64,000 nt of DNA. Source: CAYPIE01 sp964410665. Its GTDB lineage: Bacteria > Planctomycetota > Planctomycetia > Gemmatales > Gemmataceae. The stretch covers positions 20,515 to 84,514 of the forward strand of contig CAYPIE010000019.1 of assembly GCA_964410665.1 (NCBI GenBank), given 5' to 3'. The position numbers were made by a program, and so were the translations under genes. The notes under the pieces were generated by a model. That model did no database searches. It was not told the DNA's origin and saw only the letters and a list, made by a program, of their open reading frames with translations. Below, piece by piece: positions 43,055-52,140 of this stretch (the first letter of the stretch is position 1; every line of letters begins with the position of its first letter).

Positions 43055-44263
43055 TTAACCAGGATCCAGGGGCAACACAGGCAGGAATTCTCCTGCAGCG
43101 TAGGTATGTTCTCCAGCTGGAAGCACCAGTAGCGTATCCGCTTGCGTAAGGGAACGCAGGTCCGCGGAACCCAGCCAGGGAACGGGCTCGACCAGCTGTT
43201 GGTCGTGGCTGTGAATGCGTCGCGCCGGATGATAGGTCGGCCGGTCGCTGCGGTGGAGGAAATCAGTCGCCAGCGGTAAACGTTCTTCGAGGATCACCTT
43301 CCCACGCCAGCCACGCAAGACTTGCATGGCCGGGCGAACAAATAGCTCAAAGCAGACAAAGCTGCTTACGGGGTTTCCCGGGAGACCGAATACCAGCCGA
43401 TCATCCGTGGTGCCAAACAGCAAAGGCTTACCAGGCTTCATGGCCACCTTGTGCAGATGGATCGCCACGCCAAGCTCGGCGAGCACTTGGGGTATCAGGT
43501 CATAAGTACCCACCGAAACCCCACCCGAGAGAAGCACCAAGTCGGCCGTTTGTAAGCCCTCACTGATCAGGGAACGCAACAACTCACGTTGGTCTCGAGC
43601 AATCCCAAGATAGCGAGGCAGCCCATGGGCCCGAACGACTTGCATGACCAGCATCGGACCAGCGGAGTTGCGAATCTGACCCACTCGAGGCGTGAGAGCA
43701 GCCTCAATCAGTTCATCTCCGGTCGACAGGATGGCCACCCGCGGCGCGGGATAGACGGGGACCGCGGTTTTGCCCACGGCGGCTAGCAGGCCGAATTCCT
43801 GAGGCCGCAGCACGGTGCCAGCCTCCAGGACTGTGTCTCCCTGCCGCATTTCACGCCCCTGGCGAAGGATGTGTTGTCCTGGCGTGGGAGCAGGTCCACG
43901 GAAATGAACTTCGGTGCCGGTGACACTTGCCTGCTCCTGCATGAGCACTGCATCGGCACCCTCTGGCAAAGGAGCCCCTGTCAGGATGCGGGAAGCTTCC
44001 CCAGCAGACACGGGGTGTCGCGGCGTTGCCCCGGCCGGGATCTCCTCAATGATGCGCAGCTGCACCGGTGGAGAGGTGCAGTCAGCGACGCGGACCGCAA
44101 AGCCATCTACCAGCGCTTTGTCAAACGGTGGAGAATCGATGTCACTGGTGATCGGTTCGGCTAAAACACTACCCAGCACGGCGGAGGTCAATGCCTCAAC
44201 GCCCCCAGGCCGGGGATTGAGATGGCTGCCAATGATGGCCTGGGCTTCAGCGACCGAGAGCAT
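43055..44263 (-). CDS. moeA: Molybdopterin molybdotransferase
   Basis: A 402-residue protein that inserts molybdenum into adenylated molybdopterin. The start at 44263 (MLSVAEAQAIIG) follows AAGGAGA. Visible family motifs: DIDSPPFDKALVDGFAVR, RILTGAPLPEGADAVLMQE, ILSTGDELIE, and the MoCF-type LLSGGVSVGTYDLIPQVL with GLPGNPVSSFVCFELFVRP. All domains are present and length is normal. It heads a minus-strand run with lnt and the hydrolase. No other molybdopterin gene is nearby. Confidence 0.95.
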   Translation of the reverse strand: MLSVAEAQAIIGSHLNPRPGGVEALTSAVLGSVLAEPITSDIDSPPFDKALVDGFAVRVADCTSPPVQLRIIEEIPAGATPRHPVSAGEASRILTGAPLPEGADAVLMQEQASVTGTEVHFRGPAPTPGQHILRQGREMRQGDTVLEAGTVLRPQEFGLLAAVGKTAVPVYPAPRVAILSTGDELIEAALTPRVGQIRNSAGPMLVMQVVRAHGLPRYLGIARDQRELLRSLISEGLQTADLVLLSGGVSVGTYDLIPQVLAELGVAIHLHKVAMKPGKPLLFGTTDDRLVFGLPGNPVSSFVCFELFVRPAMQVLRGWRGKVILEERLPLATDFLHRSDRPTYHPARRIHSHDQQLVEPVPWLGSADLRSLTQADTLLVLPAGEHTYAAGEFLPVLPLDPG

Positions 44264-44895
44264 CGACGAAGAATCTCCTTTTAGGCGAGATTGTAGCAAG
44301 CCCGAGCAATCCTGGCCTAGACCGGTTGCGCGATGGCGGGCCAATTGGTATATTCTGTCCAGTAGTGGACGAAATTATCTAGCCAGCGCTACCAACGCCA
44401 GTTATGCTATAAACTAGTTCACATGATCGAGTGATGCGCGAAAGATCGACAACGGGAGATCTTGAGCATGCCAAACATGGTCATTGCTTTCAAGCGGTAT
44501 CAACTGGCGGGTGTGAAGGCCCGTACGCACAACGTCATCGCGACTGCTCGCCAGCAGAACTCTATGCGATCTGTCCAAGTTCGTGAACGAATATCGCTGG
44601 CACTCGACCGGGTTCGCCAACGGCATGTGCTTCGCCAGCTGGTTCGCTGCGCCCAGCTAGCTGAGCGGAGCAAACCCAGCCGGGCAGCACCTCCCCGGGT
44701 CGAGGACTGTCCTAAGAGCCGCAAGCAACTCCGGGCGTCTCCGAGGTAGCGTCCGTGACACCAGCCCCATCGGTCGAGATGTCGTTCGCTTCGGCATCAA
44801 ACCAATAGGTTGCCATGGAAAGCCAGCCAACCAGGTCCGCTGCCTCTGGGCAGACACCCACCGATGCGGCCCTCTTGGCTCCAGATCCGCTTCCC
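44264..44895. other. 632-bp gene-free stretch
   Basis: Short open frames exist on both strands (for example 44462-44749 plus and 44500-44724 minus), but none has a recognisable domain, and they overlap one another. It is probably decayed coding DNA plus the moeA upstream region. A moderately AT-rich segment lies at 44345-44420. Confidence 0.45.
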
Positions 44896-45978
44896 CTACG
44901 GCTGGCGGGCGTTGGTCACCGGCTCCGACAGGGGCGGGGGCCGCGAAACCACCGGTGATGCATCCACTCGCACTAAATTATCGAGAAACTGCCCGCTGGC
45001 CTGTTCCCAGCTGAAGGTGTGGGCGTGCCGCACGCATGCCTCCGGATCGCCTTTGAGCAACGCCTGCTCAATCGCCTTACCCAGGTCTTCATGAACGCAG
45101 CCCACGCCTTCAACCGTCAGAATGTCAATTGGACCTGCAGCGGGGTAGGCAGCCACCGGAACGCCACTCGCCAGTGCCTCGACGATCACCAAGCCAAAGG
45201 TATCGGTTTTGCTCGGAAAAACCACCACATCGGCGTTGGCATACAGTTGCGCCAGTTCCTCGCCTTGCTTGTAACCCAGAAAGCGCGTATCGGGATACTT
45301 TCGCTCGAGCGTGGGACGAAGTGGGCCATCCCCGACCACCACTTTGGTGCCGCGTGTGGGGAGAGCCAAGAAGGCTTGAATATTTTTTTCGAGGGAAACC
45401 CGACCAACGTAGAGTTGAATGGGAGCTTCCGCCTGCAGCACCCGCTCGTCCCGTGGATGGAACAGCCGCAGGTCGACCCCCCGCGACCAGCGGCCGAGCC
45501 GATTGGTGAAGCCATGCTGGGCCAGATCTGCCTCTAACGAGTGGGTGGCGACCATGACCAGGGCAGCCGGTCGATGGAACCAACGCATGTAGCGGTAGGA
45601 CCAGGTCGGGGGAACGCCGAGGATCCGCTCCAGATATTCCGGAAACTTGGTATGGTACGAGGTGGTAAACTGCCAGTTCATTCGTAGGCAATACGCGCGA
45701 ACCGCCAACCCGATGGGCCCCTCTGTAGCGATATGGACACAGTCCGGCGACGCTGTGCGAACCGCACGTTCGATCTGTTGCTTGGCCGGTAATCCCAGCC
45801 GAATCTCTGGATAAAACGGGATCGGCACGTTGCGAAAGCCAGTCGGCTCAATAAAGCTGACCCGATGGCCCCAGTCCTCCAGATCGGCAGCGGTTTTTTC
45901 CAGGGTACGGACGACCCCATTCACCTGTGGATGCCAAGCGTCGGTTGCAATCAGTATCTTCAGTGCCGACCCCTGCAT
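44896..45978 (-). CDS. GT4-family glycosyltransferase
   Basis: A 360-residue GT-B enzyme. It opens KILIATDAWHPQVNGVVRTL, typical of alpha-mannosyl/digalactosyl-type GT4 transferases. The acceptor side has FTTSYHTKFPEYL. The nucleotide-sugar side has GVDLRLFHPR, LYVGRVSLEKNIQAFLAL, VVGDGPLRPTLERKYP and the E-x7-E region FGLVIVEALASGVPVAAYP. The start at 45978 is ATG; a TTG lies three codons upstream. It may act on a glycolipid or phosphatidyl-inositol-like lipid, as close family members do, but this is inference. It is divergent from a small basic gene 26 bp away. Confidence 0.92.
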   Translation of the reverse strand: MQGSALKILIATDAWHPQVNGVVRTLEKTAADLEDWGHRVSFIEPTGFRNVPIPFYPEIRLGLPAKQQIERAVRTASPDCVHIATEGPIGLAVRAYCLRMNWQFTTSYHTKFPEYLERILGVPPTWSYRYMRWFHRPAALVMVATHSLEADLAQHGFTNRLGRWSRGVDLRLFHPRDERVLQAEAPIQLYVGRVSLEKNIQAFLALPTRGTKVVVGDGPLRPTLERKYPDTRFLGYKQGEELAQLYANADVVVFPSKTDTFGLVIVEALASGVPVAAYPAAGPIDILTVEGVGCVHEDLGKAIEQALLKGDPEACVRHAHTFSWEQASGQFLDNLVRVDASPVVSRPPPLSEPVTNARQP

Positions 45979-46004
45979 GCGATCCAATCCCTGGAAAAGT
46001 GCAA

Positions 46005-46247
46005 ATGGATCAAGAGAAACGTCAACTCCGCCAGCTAAAACGTGCCCTGAAACGCGCGGGGCAGAAGCACCGGCGCAATGCCCTCAAGCGTCAGCTCGCT
46101 AAGGATCCCGAAGCCACGATCGATCACACAGAATCCTTCGGCGGCTATCGCTCCCATTGGCTCAATGGCATCGACCACGATGCGACCCGCAAACGCTCCA
46201 CGAACCGCCAGGGCGGCGATGCCGCACCCACCTCCGACCCAGACTGA
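46005..46247 (+). CDS. Small basic hypothetical protein
   Basis: An 80-residue protein. The first half is a charged helix (KRQLRQLKRALKRAGQKHRR) and the second a short acidic/aromatic patch (ESFGGYRSHWLNGIDHD). It has no signal peptide. The pattern resembles small conserved proteins of unknown function in planctomycetes, but I cannot name a family. It starts 26 bp from the divergent glycosyltransferase and ends directly at a hairpin. Confidence 0.6.
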   Translation: MDQEKRQLRQLKRALKRAGQKHRRNALKRQLAKDPEATIDHTESFGGYRSHWLNGIDHDATRKRSTNRQGGDAAPTSDPD

Positions 46248-46272
46248 GCCCTTGTCTTCGATGAGACAGGGC
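46248..46272 (+). terminator. Stem-loop terminator candidate
   Basis: GCCCTTGTC at 46248-46256 pairs with GACAGGGC at 46265-46272, with one bulged T, around a short loop, right after the stop at 46247. No clear T-run. Confidence 0.45.
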
Positions 46273-46491
46273 CGGTGAGGCTCATCGTATTTCTGCTTGG
46301 GGTGGCCTACTAGACCTCCAGCCGATTCCTAATGGTTTTATCAACTTTCTTTGGGGTTGCCGTGGTTTGATGGGCAACCTGCGGGATCGCGAATGGAACC
46401 GCTCAGAGAACCGAGCAACGAGGTGTTCGGACTGCTTCGGTCTCGTCGCGGCCCGACCCGGCAAGCCGCGAGATGCTGCAGTTGACGAAGG

Positions 46492-47301
46492 TCACTCCTC
46501 ATTTTCCTTCTCTTCTTTTTTCTTCTTGGGCATGTCTAGAAGTTCGTTTTTCGGCCGGCTCGTTTGCCAGGCCTGCTGGGCTTGCCGAATATGGCTCTGA
46601 TAGAGAAGTTCCTCGGATCGGCGTTGCGCCTGTCGCGCTTCAACGGCTCTTTGTTCGGCTAGCTTGTGGAGATCTTGGATTTCGGCTTCCTTGACGCGCA
46701 ACTGATCTTGCAGCCGCTTGACCATGCGCTGCAATTCCCCATCTGCCTCGACACCCCGATCCGACATAGCCTGACCTCCGACCCGAGATTCGAGACGTTC
46801 GAGACGTCGTTCGATGTTCTCAAGCCGCTTGCGGAGTTGACGTTGCCCTTTCTTCTTCTTGGCCTTAGGCTTGACCTGCGGCTTGGTGGTGGCGGACTCA
46901 TCGTGGCGGGCCTTTAGCTCCGCCTGAAGACGATCAAGCTTCGCATTCAGCTCGGCCAATCTCCGGTCACGCTCCTCCACAACCTTTTTTAGCGTCTGCG
47001 TCTGCTCCTCCGCCTCGGCGAGAATGGCCGCGGCACGCTGACTTTCCTGCACAGCGCGCTTTGCTTCGAGCTCCGCTTGGCGACGTGCTTGCTCGGCACG
47101 TTCTCTTTCTTGCTCGGCCACCAGCCGTAGTTCTTCGGCCTGCTGACGCGCCTGAACTGCCTTTTGCTGGGACGCTTTCGCTTGCTCACGTGCCGCGAGC
47201 AACTCGGCTTGTAGACGGTCCGGTGTTTGCACCTCTTGAGCAGTCAACGTCGGCATCGCAAACCGACAAGCCAAGCAGGTAAAGACCAGGATTCGGATCA
47301 T
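46492..47301 (-). CDS. Exported coiled-coil protein, function unknown
   Basis: A 269-residue protein. The ATG at 47301 is seven bases after GGAGG. A signal peptide (MIRILVFTCLACRFAMPTLT, then AQE) precedes an almost unbroken Glu/Gln/Arg/Ala helix with heptads (RLQAELLAAREQAKASQQKA). A Lys-rich break (KPKAKKKKGQRQLRK near 150) separates it from a second helical block (RRLERLESRV, then LQRMVKRLQDQLRVKEAEIQ). The C-terminus is highly charged. It probably forms long rods in the periplasm; no enzyme motif. It is not obviously in an operon. Confidence 0.75.
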   Translation of the reverse strand: MIRILVFTCLACRFAMPTLTAQEVQTPDRLQAELLAAREQAKASQQKAVQARQQAEELRLVAEQERERAEQARRQAELEAKRAVQESQRAAAILAEAEEQTQTLKKVVEERDRRLAELNAKLDRLQAELKARHDESATTKPQVKPKAKKKKGQRQLRKRLENIERRLERLESRVGGQAMSDRGVEADGELQRMVKRLQDQLRVKEAEIQDLHKLAEQRAVEARQAQRRSEELLYQSHIRQAQQAWQTSRPKNELLDMPKKKKEEKENEE

Positions 47302-47405
47302 CGTTTCGACCTCCGTTGAGTAAGTCGGCCTCCTGATCAGCCTACTCGGTAAACGCTTCGTGCATCAACCTCGAACCCCTGATGTCCACGTGGGTTTGGC
47401 CGTGC

Positions 47406-48926
47406 TCAACTCTGAGCCGATTCTTGGCGACCGAGCAAACCGTTCGCGACAGGTTCACGGACGTTACCGACCAATTCCAACACGCCGTCTTCGATCGGGT
47501 CCTTGCGAAACATCTGCTTGTCCCGGAGGTACCGCTGTGGGTTTAACCAAGGCTCACGATCACCCTGTTTCGGGAACAAGTGACTGGCACGCTGGAGATA
47601 CCCGGGGGTAAACCCTTCAATATACGGCCGCGGCGACATGCCCTGGTCCTGTGGCCGCAGACGGGGAGTACACTGGCGAGCCCCGGCTCGATCCATGGTC
47701 TGGATTACTCGGCAAATAAATTCGGCCGTTAGATCGACGCGTAAGGTCCAAGACGCGTTGATATAACCAAAGGTCGAGATTAAGTTCGGTACATCAGAGT
47801 ACATTAACCCCTTGTAGGTAAAGCGATTCGGGAAGTCGATCGGCTCTCCATCCAGCCAAAACGCTACATTGCCCAGGCTCACCAGGGACAGGCCAGTGGC
47901 GGTAACGATCATGTCGGCATCGAGGAACTCTCCCGATTGCAGCAAAATCCCCTTGCTGGTGAACCGCTCGATGTGGCCGGTCGCCATGGAGGCTTTCCCA
48001 GAGCGCAAGGCCCGAAAGAGATCGCCGTCCGGCACGATACACAGGCGTTGATCCCATGGGTTGTAGCGCGGCGTAAAATGCGTCTCGACATCATAGTCCG
48101 AACCCAGCTCCTGGCGAACCCGCTCGATCAGTCGGACTTTCGCTTCCTCGGGATACTGACGCATCCGACGATAATAAAACTGTTGGCCTGCCACGTTTTT
48201 CCAGCGAATCAGTGCATAGGCAAGTTTCTCAGGCAAAAGCTTGCGTAGAAGATTGGCGAGTCGATCCTCGGTCGGTAACGCGACCACATAGGTCGGTGAG
48301 CGTTGTAGCATCACTACATGGTCGACCTCGGGGGCAATCGCTGGGACCAGCGTCATGGCCGTGGCACCCGAGCCGATGACTACCACGCGTTTGCCCCGAT
48401 AGTCAAGGTCTTGCGGCCAGTCCTGCGGATGGATGATGGGGCCCGAGAACGACGCTTGGCCCGGAAACACCGGGGTGTGCCCGCCCTGGTAGCTAAAATA
48501 GCCCGTGCACATCATCAGCCAGTTGCAGCGCAAGCGAACCATGCTGCCCGTTCGCTGGCACTCGGTCTCCAGCGTCCAGCTTGCCTCCGAACTGGACCAG
48601 TAGGCAGCCTTTAGGGCATGGCCATAGCGAATATGCTGCTCGATTGCGTATTCGCGCGCGGTTTCCTGCACATAGTTGAGAATCGACGAACCATCGGCAA
48701 TCGATTTGGCTTCTCGCCACGGTTTAAACTGGTAGCCCAGGGTGTACATGTCACTATCCGAGCGTACCCCGGGGTAGCGGAACAGCGACCAGGTCCCACC
48801 CAGTTCATGGCGTGCTTCCAGGATGACGTACTGTTTGCCGGGACAGTGCCGCTGTAGGTGGCAAGCGACCCCGATGCCCGAGAGACCTGCCCCCACAATC
48901 ACCACATCGAAATACTCGGTGCTCAT
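47406..48926 (-). CDS. Flavin-containing monooxygenase (Baeyer-Villiger type)
   Basis: A 506-residue FAD/NADPH enzyme. The FAD-binding Rossmann motif is DVVIVGAGLSGIGVACHLQR at the N-terminus. The family fingerprint FxGxxxHxxxW is present as FSGPIIHPQDW near residue 155. The NADPH motif RVVVIGSGATAMTLVPAIA follows. A second conserved ATG-type motif is DMIVTATGLSLVS. Length and order match class B monooxygenases such as cyclohexanone- or ethionamide-oxidising enzymes, which turn ketones into esters or oxidise heteroatoms. The substrate is unknown and there is no gene cluster around it. Confidence 0.93.
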   Translation of the reverse strand: MSTEYFDVVIVGAGLSGIGVACHLQRHCPGKQYVILEARHELGGTWSLFRYPGVRSDSDMYTLGYQFKPWREAKSIADGSSILNYVQETAREYAIEQHIRYGHALKAAYWSSSEASWTLETECQRTGSMVRLRCNWLMMCTGYFSYQGGHTPVFPGQASFSGPIIHPQDWPQDLDYRGKRVVVIGSGATAMTLVPAIAPEVDHVVMLQRSPTYVVALPTEDRLANLLRKLLPEKLAYALIRWKNVAGQQFYYRRMRQYPEEAKVRLIERVRQELGSDYDVETHFTPRYNPWDQRLCIVPDGDLFRALRSGKASMATGHIERFTSKGILLQSGEFLDADMIVTATGLSLVSLGNVAFWLDGEPIDFPNRFTYKGLMYSDVPNLISTFGYINASWTLRVDLTAEFICRVIQTMDRAGARQCTPRLRPQDQGMSPRPYIEGFTPGYLQRASHLFPKQGDREPWLNPQRYLRDKQMFRKDPIEDGVLELVGNVREPVANGLLGRQESAQS

Positions 48927-49147
48927 CGTCGGATCTTCCTGAATCGGAGTCAGTCTTCAGCGGTGGGTTGCACAACAATTTTATCGCTTCACCGCCGTCG
49001 TGTGCATGCGATTTGCGACCTGGGCAAGTCGAGAACCCAGCCCTTCCGAGTGGTCGTGCTACAAAGAGGTGTTCCGAAGTGGTGTGGACTGATCTGCCGA
49101 AACCGCCGTTTCCTGGACCAGAAACGCCGATTTCGCGGCAAGACGGG

Positions 49148-49169
49148 GGCCGGCCAGGCTCGGCCGGCC
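49148..49169 (-). terminator. GC-rich stem-loop after the spermidine-synthase-like gene
   Basis: GGCCGGCC is repeated at 49148-49155 and 49162-49169 with a six-base gap; because the unit is itself palindromic, the pair forms an 8-bp stem. It lies 19 bp beyond the stop (49188) of the leftward gene, as expected of a terminator. Confidence 0.5.
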
Positions 49170-49187
49170 ACGCGCCACGAGCATACC

Positions 49188-51491
49188 TTAACTGACTGGC
49201 TCCAGCTCCCGGGCGTTCGGCTCGGTAACGGCCGCTGCCGATCCGGATACCAGCTGCGTCCGAGGACGGGTCAGTAACGCTGAAAGATAAAGACCGGCGA
49301 CCAGCAGCAGCAAGGCTTTGATGCCAATCAGGAAGCTCACTGATTGGAGCAGACCACCGACCAGCGCGCCAAAGAGATTCGCACCTAACGCTGCGTCCTT
49401 GCGCGACACCGCCGCGAACGAACGGATGAAGACGATCCCGCTGAACAGCATCGGGAGGCTTGTCAGCCCGCCTACAATGGCCGCTTTCACCGGATACGAC
49501 AAGAAACCAAACTGAGAAGGATCAACGAAGTACAAGGCTAAACAGGTCGCACACAACAGTCCATAAACTGGCACTAGCGACAGCTTGGGAAACCGATGAG
49601 CGATCCCATTGGCCAGCAGGATCATAAATAGGATCCCAGAAATAATCACAGCGTTGACCACCCAGGTGTTGCCGAGGATCACCGACGCCTTACTGATGTT
49701 CTGGACTTCCAACAGAAGGAAGGCCGCACCCATGAAAAAGAAGTGCCAGTGTGTCCGGCCCCAGCCGGTGACGAGGGTTGGGATCTGCAGCTGACGAATG
49801 CCACGCACAAACAGCAGCACCATGACCCCTGCCAGGAGGAAGTACAGGATTGGAATGCGTGGGTACTCTAAGTAAATGTACGGCCAGTCGTCGCTCGCCA
49901 TGGGAGTGGTGCCGGTGAGTTCGATCGGATAGTCTTTTTGCCATTGGCTAATCAGATTTGCCAGCCCAGGCTTAGCTTCGATCTGCTTGCGGGCAGTCAC
50001 CACGTCACCGGCCACAAACATCACCCCACCCCAGCCATAGTTGGAATAGGGAACCCGGAAACAGATGGGCTCCTCACCAAACACCTCGGTCAGCACTCGG
50101 GCCATGCGGTCGGCGATAAACGGCTTTTGTGCCTCAAAACTCAGTACCATGATCCCATGGTCGTTCAGCAGCGACCGGGCCCGCGTAATGCTTTCACGGG
50201 TATACACATAGTGGTCTAAGCGGGCATTGGTCATGGCCGTAGTGGTATGCGAATCGAGCAAGCCGAAAGCAATCACGTCGAACTTTTCCTGGCAGGTGGC
50301 AAAGTAAGAGCGTGCATCATCGTTGACAAGCCGCACCGCCGGCGAGTCATACGGTTGTTCAGGGTGATAGCGGCGACCCAGGTCGATGATCACCGGATCG
50401 ATTTCCACCGCGACAATATCCTTCGCACCTCCACGCAAGGCTCCCGCCACATCGTTGCCGGTACCAGCACCGACACTCAACAACTTCTCGGGCTTGGGAT
50501 GAAAGTGCATTGGCAGGTCGTACTGGCTAAACCCACGCATCTCAGGTGGGTAGCGCTTGGGATCCGAAGCCACCCGTTCTGCATCCAAATCGATCATGAC
50601 CTGGTAACCAACATTGTTGACCGTCACCAAGTATTCGCCCAGATTCCCGGTCGTGACAGACTTTTCGCCGAGTAACACCGAACGCCAAGCCGGTGAGGGT
50701 TTCGCGTCGTCCGGGTGTTGCTGGCAATCCCACAGCGCTAACTTCTGATACGGAGACCAGACCACTTGCATGGCCCCCGGCTCCAGGCCTGCCAGCCAAG
50801 ACAGGCCGACAATCCCTGCAACCAAACCATAGTCGAGCCGCTTCACCACCTCCGATCGTGCGAACAGCAGCAGAGCCATGATCCCAACGAGCGTGAACCA
50901 GACAACGGGCGGTTGGTTCAGGCCACTGACCGCCACAAATAGCCAGATCCCGGCCAGGCTACCGGCGATATTCACCGAGTAAGCCCAGATGGTGTTCGGG
51001 TGGTCATCCAGCAGCCGGCCGAGCAAGCGGCCAATCGGCACAAACATGGTCCAGATTAACACCATCAACAAAAACGTCAGGCCCAACCCTAGGGTGGCAA
51101 ACATCGCCGTCTGCCAGGTATCGGTTCCGCTCAGTTGTGACCAAACCACCAGGTCGCTAAACACACTCAGCATCTCACTCACCGAGCTGAGAGCCATGCG
51201 GCTTGGCGGGAGGGCCAGCAGTAACACCAGCACGAATAGCGGCAACAGCACCTCACGCAATATAAAGGGCCGGCGACAGGTCCAGCAGCCCATCCCGAGG
51301 CCGAGAAAGCAGACCACCAGAACCGTGTTTTGTAAGTAGGCGAAGATGCGGACTTCCGTGCTGATCCAGCGGATCAGGAGCAACTCCAGAAACAGCCCAA
51401 AGACGCTGATGAGAAACAGCATCCCGGTCTGGGCCAACGGTCGGTCCTCCACCAACGTTTCGTTGGAGGCTGGCGAGCGGTCTGCCATCAT
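49188..51491 (-). CDS. Membrane protein with spermidine-synthase-like methyltransferase domain
   Basis: A 767-residue protein. The start at 51491 follows GGAGAG. The N-terminal part (about 15-235) has six to seven membrane helices (FLISVFGLFLELLLIRWIST, LGLGLTFLLMVLIW). The middle (about 330-525) is a Rossmann fold of the spermidine-synthase type: LLSVGAGTGNDVAGALRGGA, VAVEIDPVIIDLGRRYHPEQ, VRLVNDDARSYFA. The remaining C-terminal part adds about six more helices. Such fused proteins are common in planctomycetes. Whether they make polyamines or move a methyl/aminopropyl group elsewhere is unknown. It is transcribed alone. Confidence 0.88.
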   Translation of the reverse strand: MMADRSPASNETLVEDRPLAQTGMLFLISVFGLFLELLLIRWISTEVRIFAYLQNTVLVVCFLGLGMGCWTCRRPFILREVLLPLFVLVLLLALPPSRMALSSVSEMLSVFSDLVVWSQLSGTDTWQTAMFATLGLGLTFLLMVLIWTMFVPIGRLLGRLLDDHPNTIWAYSVNIAGSLAGIWLFVAVSGLNQPPVVWFTLVGIMALLLFARSEVVKRLDYGLVAGIVGLSWLAGLEPGAMQVVWSPYQKLALWDCQQHPDDAKPSPAWRSVLLGEKSVTTGNLGEYLVTVNNVGYQVMIDLDAERVASDPKRYPPEMRGFSQYDLPMHFHPKPEKLLSVGAGTGNDVAGALRGGAKDIVAVEIDPVIIDLGRRYHPEQPYDSPAVRLVNDDARSYFATCQEKFDVIAFGLLDSHTTTAMTNARLDHYVYTRESITRARSLLNDHGIMVLSFEAQKPFIADRMARVLTEVFGEEPICFRVPYSNYGWGGVMFVAGDVVTARKQIEAKPGLANLISQWQKDYPIELTGTTPMASDDWPYIYLEYPRIPILYFLLAGVMVLLFVRGIRQLQIPTLVTGWGRTHWHFFFMGAAFLLLEVQNISKASVILGNTWVVNAVIISGILFMILLANGIAHRFPKLSLVPVYGLLCATCLALYFVDPSQFGFLSYPVKAAIVGGLTSLPMLFSGIVFIRSFAAVSRKDAALGANLFGALVGGLLQSVSFLIGIKALLLLVAGLYLSALLTRPRTQLVSGSAAAVTEPNARELEPVS

Positions 51492-52140
51492 GTTCACACT
51501 CTCCGACAAGAATATCAACGCGAGCCAAGAAGTGGGGTTCTATTCCACTGTGGCAACTCTAGGTCATGTTTCTCGTCGATGTCGCCCGTCGAGCGAGGCC
51601 TTGGCTTGCGACCAGCGGCATGAACCTTGCGCCTGACGAGGCCCAGCGGTCCACTCCGGGAGACGCACGCACCTTCGTTAGGATTGTTCGGTGTAGAAGG
51701 ACCGTGAGGGGTCACCGAGGAACCGAATATGGATCAATGCGACCAAGCTTTTGGGTTTGAAAATGGAACACCATCATCGGAAATCTAGGTTCAAGAGCTT
51801 ACCATACCTCGAAGGTTATGGGCTCATTCAAACTCGAGACTTCGGGATTCCTGTTGGATTCGTTGCACTTCCAAAGATGGTAAAGATCAAGCAGCTTCCC
51901 TACATGGTTCGCTGCATTCTGGTTTGCCCCCTTCTCAGGCTACCTTATGGAACGAAAGTAGCCGATGATGGTTGTCACCTTTTCTCCCTGCTTGGCGATG
52001 CTTCCTGATAGCCGCTCGCAATCGTGCATATGAAGTGAGACCGAAGAATCGAGATCGCAAAATAGTTAAACAAATCAATTTTTCTAATGTATCACAGACT
52101 GAGCCTGATCCAAAAATATGTGGGAGGAGCACCCAACGTC
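51492..52140. other. 649-bp gap upstream of the WD40 kinase
   Basis: No gene I would defend. An 85-codon frame at 51751-52008 lacks a ribosome-binding site and any domain. The right half is lower in GC than its surroundings (AAAATAGTTAAACAAATC near 52060). It probably contains the kinase promoter. GGGAGGAG at 52121-52128 precedes the kinase ATG by 12 bases. Confidence 0.45.

Noticed and set aside
44462..44749. 95-codon plus-strand frame, and competing minus-strand frames, as genes
   Set aside because: Several frames overlap with equal (low) plausibility and none shows a family motif.
51751..52008. 85-codon open frame as a gene
   Set aside because: No ribosome-binding site, no domain, unusual residue make-up; kept only as a note in the intergenic entry.
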